DNA of 64,000 bases. Source: Bog-113 sp963752695. GTDB lineage: Bacteria > Acidobacteriota > Terriglobia > Bryobacterales > Bryobacteraceae. Where the stretch lies: positions 1,116,001 to 1,180,000 of the forward strand of contig CAVVZB010000001.1 of NCBI GenBank assembly GCA_963752695.1, read 5' to 3'. Under the pieces are notes generated by a model. It was not told where the DNA came from. It searched no databases and saw only the letters and a list, made by a program, of their open reading frames with translations. Below are positions 43,180 to 50,681 of this stretch, in pieces (the first letter of the stretch is position 1; each line of letters starts with the position of its first letter). The translations under genes were made by a program, and so were the position numbers.

Positions 43180-44376
43180 GTGTCCAGGAATGCGCTTTCT
43201 TTTGCCGAGGCCCGCGCGGCGGTCACGAGCAGGCTCGCAGGCCAGAATCTGGACATCGCTCGGGAGCATGTGGCGCTCGAAGCGGCGGGCGGGCGCGTGC
43301 TGGCCCAAGCAGTGATGGCCGACCGCGATTATCCGGCTCTCGACCGGACCGCGCGCGATGGGTTCGCGGTGCGGTCAAGCGACATGCCGGGAAGGGTCCG
43401 CGTTACCGGGGAAGTGCGGGCCGGGGAGCGCTTCGAGAGAAGCGTGGCTGCGGGCGAAGCAGTGGAGATCATGACCGGTGCGCCGGTGCCTGATGGCGCG
43501 GACACCGTCGTGATGGTGGAACACGTAACGCGGGACAGGGAATGGATTGAATACGCGGGCGATGCTCCTCCGGGGCAATTCATCAACTTTCGCGGCGGCG
43601 AGGCAGCGGCGAACGCTTTGCTGTTGAATCCCGGCACGCGACTGGGGTTTGCCGAGATCGGGCTGCTGGCGGCCGTGGGTTGCGTCCGGCTCCAAGTTTT
43701 TAAGTGCCCGCGGGTGGCGATTCTCGCTACGGGGGACGAATTGGTTGCGCCGGATGCGAGTCCGCAGGCTCATCAAATTCGCAATTCGAACGCCTACTCA
43801 TTGGCGGAGCAGGTGCGGCGGGCGGGCGGAAGTCCGGAGATTCTCGAAGTGGCGCGGGACGAGGAAACCGGGACGCGGGCCGCGATCGAACGGGGGCTCG
43901 AGGCGGACCTGCTCCTGATTAGCGGCGGGGTGTCGGCGGGCAAGTACGATGTGGTTGAGCTGGCGCTCCAGAGCCTGGGAGCGGAGATTTACTTCGACCG
44001 GGTGGCGATTCAGCCGGGGCAACCTTTGGTATTCGGACGGGCGAAGGAACGCTTCTTCTTCGGCCTGCCGGGGAATCCGGCGTCCACCATGGTGACGTTC
44101 GAGCTGTTTGCGCGAACCGCAGTGGAAGCACTCAGCGGAGAACCGATTAGTGAGCCGGTGTTCCTGGAGGGCAAATTGACCCGGGCGTACCGTCATAAGA
44201 CGGGCTTGACGCGATTTCTGCCGGCCCGGGTTTCTCCGGAGGGAGCGGTAACACCGGTGGCATGGACGGGGTCAAGCGACATCGCGGCGCTGACTCGTTC
44301 GAACGCGTTCCTGGTGGTGGACGCGGACCGCGCGGAGTGGGCAGCGGGGGACCGGATACGGGTGCTAATGAAATGA
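43180..44376 (+). CDS. moeA: Molybdopterin molybdenumtransferase
   Basis: This 398-aa protein, starting at GTG, matches MoeA, which inserts molybdate into adenylated molybdopterin. Conserved segments are YPALDRTARDGFAVRSSDM, EIMTGAPVPDGADTVVMVEH, ILATGDELVAPDASPQAHQI and LISGGVSAGKYDVVE, then FFGLPGNPASTMVTFELF. Length is normal (four-domain architecture). The TGA stop overlaps the moaC start by ATGA, so the two cofactor genes are translationally coupled. Confidence 0.96.
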   Translation: MSRNALSFAEARAAVTSRLAGQNLDIAREHVALEAAGGRVLAQAVMADRDYPALDRTARDGFAVRSSDMPGRVRVTGEVRAGERFERSVAAGEAVEIMTGAPVPDGADTVVMVEHVTRDREWIEYAGDAPPGQFINFRGGEAAANALLLNPGTRLGFAEIGLLAAVGCVRLQVFKCPRVAILATGDELVAPDASPQAHQIRNSNAYSLAEQVRRAGGSPEILEVARDEETGTRAAIERGLEADLLLISGGVSAGKYDVVELALQSLGAEIYFDRVAIQPGQPLVFGRAKERFFFGLPGNPASTMVTFELFARTAVEALSGEPISEPVFLEGKLTRAYRHKTGLTRFLPARVSPEGAVTPVAWTGSSDIAALTRSNAFLVVDADRAEWAAGDRIRVLMK

Positions 44377-44837
44377 GCAAGCAGCTATCGCACTACGACG
44401 AGCGGGGCGGCGCTCGCATGGTGGACGTATCCGGCAAGCCGGAAACGCGCCGGAGGGCTAAGGCGCATGCTTTTGTGCGGATGAGCGCGGCGGTGCTGGC
44501 GGCGTTGCCGAGGAATACGAAAGGCGATCCGTTGGAGGTCGCCCGGATTGCCGGAATCATGGCCGCGAAGAAGACGGCGGATCTGATTCCGATGTGCCAT
44601 CCGGTGGGGCTGGCGCATGCCGATGTGGAGATGACGATTGAGACCGGTGGCGTGCGCGTTATCGCCGAGGCGACCACCACGGCCACAACCGGAGTGGAGA
44701 TGGAAGCGTTGACGGCGGCGGCGGTGGCGGCGCTCACTTTATACGACATGACCAAGGCGCTCGACAAAGCCATCGAGATCCAGGATGTCTACCTTTTGGA
44801 GAAGACGGGCGGCAAATCCGGGGACTACCGGCGGTAG
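44373..44837 (+). CDS. moaC: Cyclic pyranopterin monophosphate synthase
   Basis: A 154-aa protein from ATG 44373 in the ATGA overlap with moeA; the open frame continues upstream inside moeA, so the overlap start is preferred. MARMVDVSGKPETRRRAKA-type opening (ARMVDVSGKPETRR), KKTADLIPMCHPVGL and TGVEMEALTAAAVAALTLYD are diagnostic, and the catalytic lysine lies in DMTKALDKA. It converts 3',8-cyclo-dihydroGTP to cyclic pyranopterin monophosphate, the second half of the first step of molybdenum cofactor synthesis. moaA is not in this window. Confidence 0.96.
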   Translation: MSKQLSHYDERGGARMVDVSGKPETRRRAKAHAFVRMSAAVLAALPRNTKGDPLEVARIAGIMAAKKTADLIPMCHPVGLAHADVEMTIETGGVRVIAEATTTATTGVEMEALTAAAVAALTLYDMTKALDKAIEIQDVYLLEKTGGKSGDYRR

Positions 44838-44864
44838 GCAGGTGAATTGCTATCGTTGAGGCGT

Positions 44865-46037
44865 ATGAAGGCTGCAGGTCTCCTGTTATTCCTATCTTTA
44901 AGCACGCCGGGCAGCATATCGGTGTTGCTATGTCAGACCGCGCCGGCGGGCCCGACGACGAATCCGAAGCCCACTCCATCGTTCCCGGATCGGCCCGTGG
45001 CGTCTTCGGAGGCGAACAGTCCCGACACCGCCGAAGGCGAAGCAGCGTTGTTTCGCGCCAGCGTTCGCAACATAACAGCGCCCGTTATCGTGCTAGATAA
45101 AAGCGGTGCCATTGTGGACGGAATAGAGGCTGGCCGGTTTCATCTTTACGACAACAACAAGCAGCAGAACATCAACGTCGATGTGTCGGTGCAGCCCCTC
45201 TCGCTTGTGATCGCGGTGCAACAGAGTGACCGTGTAGATGCGGTGCTCAATCAAATTCGCCGGATCGGTCCGCTGATCCAGCCGCTGGTAACCGGCGACA
45301 ACGGGGACGTGGCTATCCTCTCTTTCGACTCGCGGATACAGGATAAGACGGACGGGTTCACCAATGATCCGGACAAGATACAGAAAGCAATCCAGAGCAT
45401 TCACTCAGGCAATACGCCGAGCCGCATGATTGACGCGGTGGAACGCGGGGTGCAGATGCTCAAGAATAAGCCCCCGGCCCGCAGGCGCATCATTCTGCTG
45501 ATCAGCGAAACGCGCGATGTCTCGAGCGAGGCGCGGCTGCGGGAGACGCTGATTGCGGCGCAGTTGAATAACGTCACTGTGTATACGGTGGACATTTCAC
45601 GGATCGTGACTAGCCTGACTGCCAAGGCGCAAGCTCCGGCAATGGACCCGCTGCCTCCGGCTGCTTATAACCTGCCAGGGCCTACTCCGAGCACCCCGAC
45701 GTCGGTGGCGCAAGCGTCGCAGATCGGCAACCGCGTAGAGTTCGGACCAATGTTCAAAGAGATCTATCAGGGAACCAAGCGCATCTTTGTAGAGAATCCG
45801 GCCCAGGTGTTTACCGATGGAACCGGAGGCGCTCAGTTCACCTTTAAGAAAGAGCGTGGACTCGAAGACGCCATCGAGAGTTTTGGCCGCGAAATCCATA
45901 GCCAATACTTGATTACGTACCGGCCCGACGATTCGAACATCGACGGCTTTCATCAGATTCGCGTAGACGTAGATCTGCCGGATCTGATTGTGCGGACGCG
46001 GCCTGGTTACTATCTCGCGGGACTAGGCGCGAAATAG
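44865..46037 (+). CDS. VWFA-related exported protein of the acidobacterial type
   Basis: A 390-aa protein from ATG 44865 with signal peptide (AGLLLFLSLSTPGSISVLLC). Residues 75-100 have the leading strand typical of the family (ITAPVIVLDKSGAIVDGIEA; FHLYDNNKQQNI). The VWA domain follows: PLSLVIAVQQSDRVDAVLNQ, DGDVAILSFDSRI-like NGDVAILSFDSRIQ, and RRIILLISETRDVSSE. The metal-site motif DxSxS is replaced by AVQQSD, so divalent metal binding is doubtful. A C-terminal region (HSQYLITYRPDDSNIDGFHQ) is shared by these proteins. They are expanded in acidobacteria; function is unknown. It follows moaC after 27 nt. Confidence 0.8.
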   Translation: MKAAGLLLFLSLSTPGSISVLLCQTAPAGPTTNPKPTPSFPDRPVASSEANSPDTAEGEAALFRASVRNITAPVIVLDKSGAIVDGIEAGRFHLYDNNKQQNINVDVSVQPLSLVIAVQQSDRVDAVLNQIRRIGPLIQPLVTGDNGDVAILSFDSRIQDKTDGFTNDPDKIQKAIQSIHSGNTPSRMIDAVERGVQMLKNKPPARRRIILLISETRDVSSEARLRETLIAAQLNNVTVYTVDISRIVTSLTAKAQAPAMDPLPPAAYNLPGPTPSTPTSVAQASQIGNRVEFGPMFKEIYQGTKRIFVENPAQVFTDGTGGAQFTFKKERGLEDAIESFGREIHSQYLITYRPDDSNIDGFHQIRVDVDLPDLIVRTRPGYYLAGLGAK

Positions 46038-46042
46038 GCGCT

Positions 46043-46399
46043 TCAGGCGAGCTGTCCGATAAGGATCACATAGCCGTCCAGGTCTTCCAGCCGGATCTCT
46101 CCTTTTGGCATGTGACCGGGAAAGGAAATGGCCGAGACCTTGATGTCCTGTTCGAGCAGCTCTTCCCGGAGTTGGCTCACTGCTTCGGTGTACATGTAGA
46201 ACAGCACGGCCTGCTGGTCTGCGATAACCGTTCCGCTGGCCTTGGCAAGCATCAACTCGGCTTTTCCGGATTTCAGGTAAGCCCAGATGTTGGGAATCGA
46301 GTTGGTGACTGTAAACCCTAAGCGGGCGTAGAAAGCCACGGACGCGGAAACGTCGGCGACGTGGGCATAAGCTACCAGATTATTAATCGGCGATTTCAT
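46043..46399 (-). CDS. VOC/glyoxalase-superfamily protein
   Basis: This 118-aa single-domain protein has the VOC opening NNLVAYAHVADVSASVAFYA with LGFTVTNSI, and the closing EIRLEDLDGYVILIGQLA, which carries the D-P/D-G-Y block near the metal site. It would form a dimer or act as a small-molecule resistance or isomerase-type protein; the metal ligands are incomplete in this copy. It follows the DUF155 gene after 5 nt on the same strand, so they are likely cotranscribed. Confidence 0.82.
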   Translation of the reverse strand: MKSPINNLVAYAHVADVSASVAFYARLGFTVTNSIPNIWAYLKSGKAELMLAKASGTVIADQQAVLFYMYTEAVSQLREELLEQDIKVSAISFPGHMPKGEIRLEDLDGYVILIGQLA

Positions 46400-46404
46400 C
46401 GTAT

Positions 46405-47445
46405 TTACTTGCCTCGGAATATAAGTGCGAGCTCGGCTACCAGAATAATGACAACTAGCGATTCCAGCACAAAGGCTCGGCCTTGCTGGAACTGGTCGAC
46501 CATGAACTCGTAGAGCTCGCCTGCCGTGCGGAGCTTTTCATCGACCAAGTCGCGGTAATCGGGGACGCCGACTTGGGCCGCGGCCAACTTATAGAGCCGC
46601 GCATAAAACATGTCACTCAGGAACTTAATTGAGTTATCGGTGCGCTCGGCTAGTTCAATGACGTCGAGACGAATGGTGTTGAGCCGGGCGGCGCGATTAG
46701 CCATGCGCCAGCGCGCGAGGAACCCGGAGCCTTCATCGAGTTGCTTGTGCACGTGCTTGAGAAGTCCGCTGAGCAATTCGTCGTAGTGGCGGTATTCGAG
46801 CAACTGCGTGTTGGCGTAATCGAGGAGCTGCATGATAGGAGCGGCGGCCGCGGAGGAGTCGCAGATGATGGCGGCCGACCACCCGATAACGACCAGATCG
46901 TTTGGAAAATACGAGATGCGTGATTTCAGGACCTCGCCACATTCATCGTCGGAAAGCGGGGACGTTTCGCCACGGATAATTTGGGCGACTTGCATGCCGT
47001 ATTCGGCGAGCACTTGATTGGCGGAGCAGGGAAGGGAAGGCAGCAGGATCACATAGTAGTCCTCTGTGAGCCACTGCGGATAGGGTTTGCTGAAGGCGGA
47101 TTGCAGGCCGGGAATGCGGGGCTGAAGCAGATCCATGGCGGCTTTTTCCGCGGCGGAGTTGGCGACCCAGCGGCTGGAGCGTTCCACGAGGTCGTCCCAG
47201 GTTCCGGAGAAGGGCACATCGGCTTCGACGCTGATGACGCCGTAGTCGTAGTAATTGATGCGGCCTCCGGGGTAGAGTTCGACAGCAGGGGGATGCTCGA
47301 AGCGGACGTACTCGGGGGCGGCGCGCGGGAAGGCTCTAACGGGTTCTGCGCTGCTGGCGCCAAGCATGGTTTCGACGTCTTGGACGCGAATAGCATCGGC
47401 GATGTCGAAAAGGACCAGCGAGCGGAGCGTGCCTTCGAGGATCAT
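46405..47445 (-). CDS. DUF155 (RMND1/Sif2-like) family protein with C-terminal membrane anchor
   Basis: In this 346-aa protein the central region has INYYDYGVISVEADVPFSG, corresponding to the F-x-YG-x-V strand of DUF155. Helical segments follow (ARWRMANRAARLNTIRLDV; KFLSDMFYARLYKLAAAQVG), and the C-terminus ends with one transmembrane helix (FVLESLVVIILVAELALIF). The same design is seen in mitochondrial RMND1 and yeast Sif2/Rmd proteins, where the anchor holds a large complex at a membrane. The bacterial role is unknown. The first codons lie in the left end of a duplicated segment shared with the GH3 upstream region. Confidence 0.82.
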   Translation of the reverse strand: MILEGTLRSLVLFDIADAIRVQDVETMLGASSAEPVRAFPRAAPEYVRFEHPPAVELYPGGRINYYDYGVISVEADVPFSGTWDDLVERSSRWVANSAAEKAAMDLLQPRIPGLQSAFSKPYPQWLTEDYYVILLPSLPCSANQVLAEYGMQVAQIIRGETSPLSDDECGEVLKSRISYFPNDLVVIGWSAAIICDSSAAAAPIMQLLDYANTQLLEYRHYDELLSGLLKHVHKQLDEGSGFLARWRMANRAARLNTIRLDVIELAERTDNSIKFLSDMFYARLYKLAAAQVGVPDYRDLVDEKLRTAGELYEFMVDQFQQGRAFVLESLVVIILVAELALIFRGK

Positions 47446-47569
47446 CGTGTTCGTATGATCCCACCTGAAGTGTGCGGCGGGGCCTTCGGCGTAGAATCAA
47501 GATTCTCGCCATGCGCCACATCCTGTTGCACTTTACTCTGTCTCTGACATAGGGTCTACGCTTGTGACC
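47431..47569. repeat. Direct repeat copy 1 (divergent promoter and signal-peptide segment)
   Basis: These 139 bases match 47844-47983 with about ten substitutions and one missing base by hand alignment. The copy spans the first codons of DUF155 (minus strand), the intergenic promoter region and the first codons of a GH3-type signal peptide (MRHILLHFTLSLT). In this copy the missing base makes a stop after 13 codons. Confidence 0.85.
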
Positions 47570-47571
47570 TT

Positions 47572-47826
47572 ACGAAAATTCCGATCACGCTGGGCGTCCC
47601 TTTCTACTTCCGTGAGTCTGGGTTTGCGGCTTCTAATTCCGGACCATTCTCAGGGGGTGGAGGGTGGGATCTGAGCATCCAATTCGATGTGACTGATGCT
47701 AGTGGGAACGTTCTCGCGCCTACTGAAGTTCCTCTGTTCACACCGGAGCCATCGACGTTTGTTCTCGTGAGTGTTTCAGGTTTAGTGGCTAACGTTGCGG
47801 TTCTCCGGCGACGCTCTTTGGCGTAG
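47572..47826 (+). pseudogene. Orphan PEP-CTERM sorting tail (gene remnant)
   Basis: An open frame of 84 codons without its own start encodes the end of a secreted protein. It reads ITLGVPFYFRESGFAASNSG, then a beta-like stretch (WDLSIQFDVTDASGN), then FTPEPSTFVLV, a hydrophobic helix and RRRSLA before TAG. Pro-Glu-Pro followed by one membrane helix and an arginine cluster is the PEP-CTERM signal read by exosortase. The frame differs from that of the neighbouring truncated signal peptide, so the two do not form a working gene. It is most likely the relic of a partly deleted gene. Confidence 0.72.
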
Positions 47827-47843
47827 AGTCTGCGTGGTGTTAG

Positions 47844-47983
47844 GCCTTCGAGGATCATTCTGTTCGTATGATGCCACCTGATATGTGCCGCGGGGCCTTC
47901 GGCATAGAATCAAGATTCTCGCCATGCGATACATCCTGTTGCACTTTACTCTGTTTCTGACATTAGGGTCTACGCTTGTGACC
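47844..47983. repeat. Direct repeat copy 2 (active promoter and signal-peptide segment of the GH3 gene)
   Basis: This is the intact 140-base counterpart of 47431-47569. It contains the region upstream of the GH3 gene and its signal-peptide codons, and on the opposite strand the first five codons of DUF155 (MILEG), which here lead nowhere. The space 47984 onward is unique GH3 coding sequence. Confidence 0.85.
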
Positions 47984-50623
47984 GGGCAGGAGCGCGGCGT
48001 TGTTCCGGGCTCGACCGATGCGCCCGTCAGCGCGCGCGTCAACGAGTTGATTTTCCGAATGACGCTGGAGGAGAAAGCATCACAGCTTTTGAGCGCATCC
48101 CCGGCGATCGAGCGGCTAGGGATTCCGGCCTATGACTGGTGGAACGAGTGCTTGCATGGAGTGGCGCGCGCGGGCCGGGCAACCGTGTTTCCAGAGACGA
48201 TCGGGATGGCGGCGACGTGGGATACCGATTTGCTGTACCGGGTATCGACGGCGATTTCGGACGAAGCGCGCGCCAAGCACCATGAGTTTGTGCGGCGCGG
48301 GAAGCGGGGCATCTACGAGGGGCTAACGTTTTGGACACCGAACATCAATCTTTTTCGCGATCCACGCTGGGGCCGTGGCATGGAGACTTACGGGGAAGAT
48401 CCCTACCTGACGGGACGCATGGCAGTTTCCTTTATCCGCGGTCTGCAGGGATATGACGCGGAGGGGAAACATGCGCCGGAGTATCTGAAGACGATCGCGA
48501 CGGCCAAGCACTACGCGGTGCATAGCGGGCCGGAATCGAGCCGGCATGTATTCGACGTGAAGGTTGACCAGCGCGACCTGCGGGAAACTTATCTGCCGCA
48601 ATTCGAGGCCGCGATCCGGGAAGGTGGCGCGGGATCGGTCATGTGCGCCTATAACAGCGTCGACGGCAAGCCAGCTTGCGCCAACTCGCGGCTGCTCGAT
48701 GAAATCCTCCGCCATGAGTGGGGCTTCGGGGGGTATGTGGTGTCGGACTGCGGAGCGATCGGGGATATCTATCAAACGCACAAAGCGGCTTCCGGGGCGG
48801 ACGCGGGCGTGGCGATGGCGGTGAAGGCGGGCACGGATCTGGATTGCGGGCTGGAGTACTCGCATGTGGTTTCGGCGGTTCGTCATGGACTTCTGGCGGA
48901 AGCGGAAGTGGATACGGCGGTCCGGCGCTTGTTGACGGCGCGTTTCCGGCTGGGAATGTTCGATCCGCCGGAGAAGGTGAGCTGGGCGGGGATCCCTTAC
49001 AGCGTGAACGACAATGCGGCGCACCACGAACTGGCGTTGGAGACGGCGCGGAAATCGATTGTTCTGCTGAAGAACGCGGGCGGGGTGCTGCCGCTGAGCA
49101 AGAGCCTGAAGACACTGGCGGTCATCGGGCCGAATGCCGATTCGGTAGAGGTGCTGCTGGGTAACTATAATGGTGAGCCATCGCATCCGGTGACGCCGCT
49201 CGCGGGGATTCGGGCGAAAGCGGGACCGGGGATGCGGGTGATCTATGCGCGCGGGTCGGAGACGGCTCAGGGGATGCCGGCATTCGAGACGGTTCCGACG
49301 TCGGCACTCTCGACAGATAGCGGAGCGCCTGGTTTGCAAGGGGCCTATTACAACACCGCCAACTTCAACGGGCGGGCTTACCTGGGGCAGGCTTTCGTGA
49401 CGGATGCGATGCGCAAGGCGGCGGCAGTTCCCGGGAAAGTGGAGCCGGCTTTCACGCGGGTGGACGCGCAGGTGGATTTCGACTGGGCCAACGGAGCGCC
49501 CGGGCCCGATATGAACGACGACAACTTCGGGGTGGAGTGGACGGGCTTCCTGACGCCCGCGGTGAGTGGAACTTACACGCTGGGGGCGGTGGGGCTGAAC
49601 TCTTACGAGCTGTATTTCGAAGGGAAGCGGATCGCCGGCCGGGACAACGTGCATGAGCGCGGGTATGAGTATCAGACGGTGACGTTAGAGCAGGGGAAGA
49701 AGTATGCGATCCGGCTCGATTTTCATGAAGTCCATGGGGACGCGGATATCCGGCTGGTGTGGGACCCGCCGCATGCAGATGGACTGCCGGAAGCTTTGGA
49801 AGCGGCGAAGCAGGCCGATGCTGTCGTGCTGGTTCTCGGGTTATCGCCACGACTGGAAGGCGAAGAGATGAAGGTGCAGGTGGAGGGATTCAGCGGCGGA
49901 GATCGCGTGAGTCTGAATCTGCCGGCGGTGCAGGAGAACCTTGCCAAGCAGATTGTTGCCACGGGAAAGCCCGTGGTCGTCGTGCTGTTGAATGGAAGCG
50001 CGGTGGCGGTGCCGTGGATGAAGAAGAATATTCCTGGGATTGTGGAGCTTTGGTATCCGGGTCAAGCGGGAGGGACGGCTCTGGCGGATGTACTTTTCGG
50101 CGATTACAACCCGGCGGGGCGATTGCCGGTGACTTTCTACGAGTCGGCCGAGCAGCTGCCGGCGTTCGATAACTACAACATGAAGGGCCGGACCTATCGA
50201 TTCTTCGAAGGCGAGCCGTTGTATCCGTTTGGGTTCGGGTTGAGCTATACAACGTTCCGATACAGCAACCTGCGTTTGCCGCGGAGCATCGAAGCGGGGA
50301 AAGACGCGATGGTGTCGGTGGATGTGCAGAACACGGGGACACGGGCCGGCGAGGAAGTAGCCCAGATTTATGTAAGACACGAAGGCGCGAAGGTCCCTGT
50401 TCCATTGCGGGCGCTGGCGGGATTCCGGCGAGTGAACTTGCAGGCGGGAGAGAAGAAGACACTGCAATTTGCGCTGACCGCGCGCGAGCTTTCGGTGATC
50501 GATGCGGGCAACAAGCGGGCTGTAATGCCGGGTGTGATCGAGGTGGCGGCGGGAGGAAGTTCGGCAGCCAAGGACGTTGCGACGGGCCGGATATCGGTGC
50601 GGGGAACAAAGGTTTTGGAGTAG
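47924..50623 (+). CDS. GH3 beta-xylosidase/beta-glucosidase-like enzyme with PA14 insert, exported
   Basis: An 899-aa protein from ATG 47924 with signal peptide (YILLHFTLFLTLGSTLVTG). The GH3 barrel includes YDWWNECLHGVARAG and TFWTPNINLFRDPRWGRGME, as in xylan 1,4-beta-xylosidases. The nucleophile is Asp275 in GYVVSDCGAI. The alpha/beta-sandwich domain has VIGPNADSVEVLLGNYNGEP, interrupted at about 465-605 by a PA14 domain (FGVEWTGFLTPAVSGTYTLG). The acid/base glutamate lies in the LEGEEM region near 650. A C-terminal fibronectin-III-like domain follows (GEEVAQIYVRHEGAKVPVPL). It cleaves terminal beta-xylose or glucose from oligosaccharides in the periplasm. The upstream region is duplicated. 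Confidence 0.93.
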   Translation: MRYILLHFTLFLTLGSTLVTGQERGVVPGSTDAPVSARVNELIFRMTLEEKASQLLSASPAIERLGIPAYDWWNECLHGVARAGRATVFPETIGMAATWDTDLLYRVSTAISDEARAKHHEFVRRGKRGIYEGLTFWTPNINLFRDPRWGRGMETYGEDPYLTGRMAVSFIRGLQGYDAEGKHAPEYLKTIATAKHYAVHSGPESSRHVFDVKVDQRDLRETYLPQFEAAIREGGAGSVMCAYNSVDGKPACANSRLLDEILRHEWGFGGYVVSDCGAIGDIYQTHKAASGADAGVAMAVKAGTDLDCGLEYSHVVSAVRHGLLAEAEVDTAVRRLLTARFRLGMFDPPEKVSWAGIPYSVNDNAAHHELALETARKSIVLLKNAGGVLPLSKSLKTLAVIGPNADSVEVLLGNYNGEPSHPVTPLAGIRAKAGPGMRVIYARGSETAQGMPAFETVPTSALSTDSGAPGLQGAYYNTANFNGRAYLGQAFVTDAMRKAAAVPGKVEPAFTRVDAQVDFDWANGAPGPDMNDDNFGVEWTGFLTPAVSGTYTLGAVGLNSYELYFEGKRIAGRDNVHERGYEYQTVTLEQGKKYAIRLDFHEVHGDADIRLVWDPPHADGLPEALEAAKQADAVVLVLGLSPRLEGEEMKVQVEGFSGGDRVSLNLPAVQENLAKQIVATGKPVVVVLLNGSAVAVPWMKKNIPGIVELWYPGQAGGTALADVLFGDYNPAGRLPVTFYESAEQLPAFDNYNMKGRTYRFFEGEPLYPFGFGLSYTTFRYSNLRLPRSIEAGKDAMVSVDVQNTGTRAGEEVAQIYVRHEGAKVPVPLRALAGFRRVNLQAGEKKTLQFALTARELSVIDAGNKRAVMPGVIEVAAGGSSAAKDVATGRISVRGTKVLE

Positions 50624-50639
50624 GGCGTTGTGCAGGGTT

Positions 50640-50670
50640 GTGCACACTTCGCAAAAATGCGCCAGTGCAC
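50640..50670 (+). promoter_or_regulatory. Hairpin in the leader of the PIG-L gene
   Basis: GTGCAC at 50640-50645 pairs with GTGCAC at 50665-50670, and inside it CGCA pairs with TGCG around AAAA. It ends 4 nt before the AGG of the ribosome site and 16 nt after the GH3 stop. It may be a weak terminator or affect initiation; there is no T-tract. Confidence 0.35.
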
Positions 50671-50681
50671 ATTAGGTGGCT

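Noticed and set aside
48323..49654. 443-codon open frame antisense to the GH3 gene
   Set aside because: Arg/His/Pro-rich composition, no recognisable domain, lies wholly opposite a well-supported GH3 gene; typical of GC-rich antisense frames.
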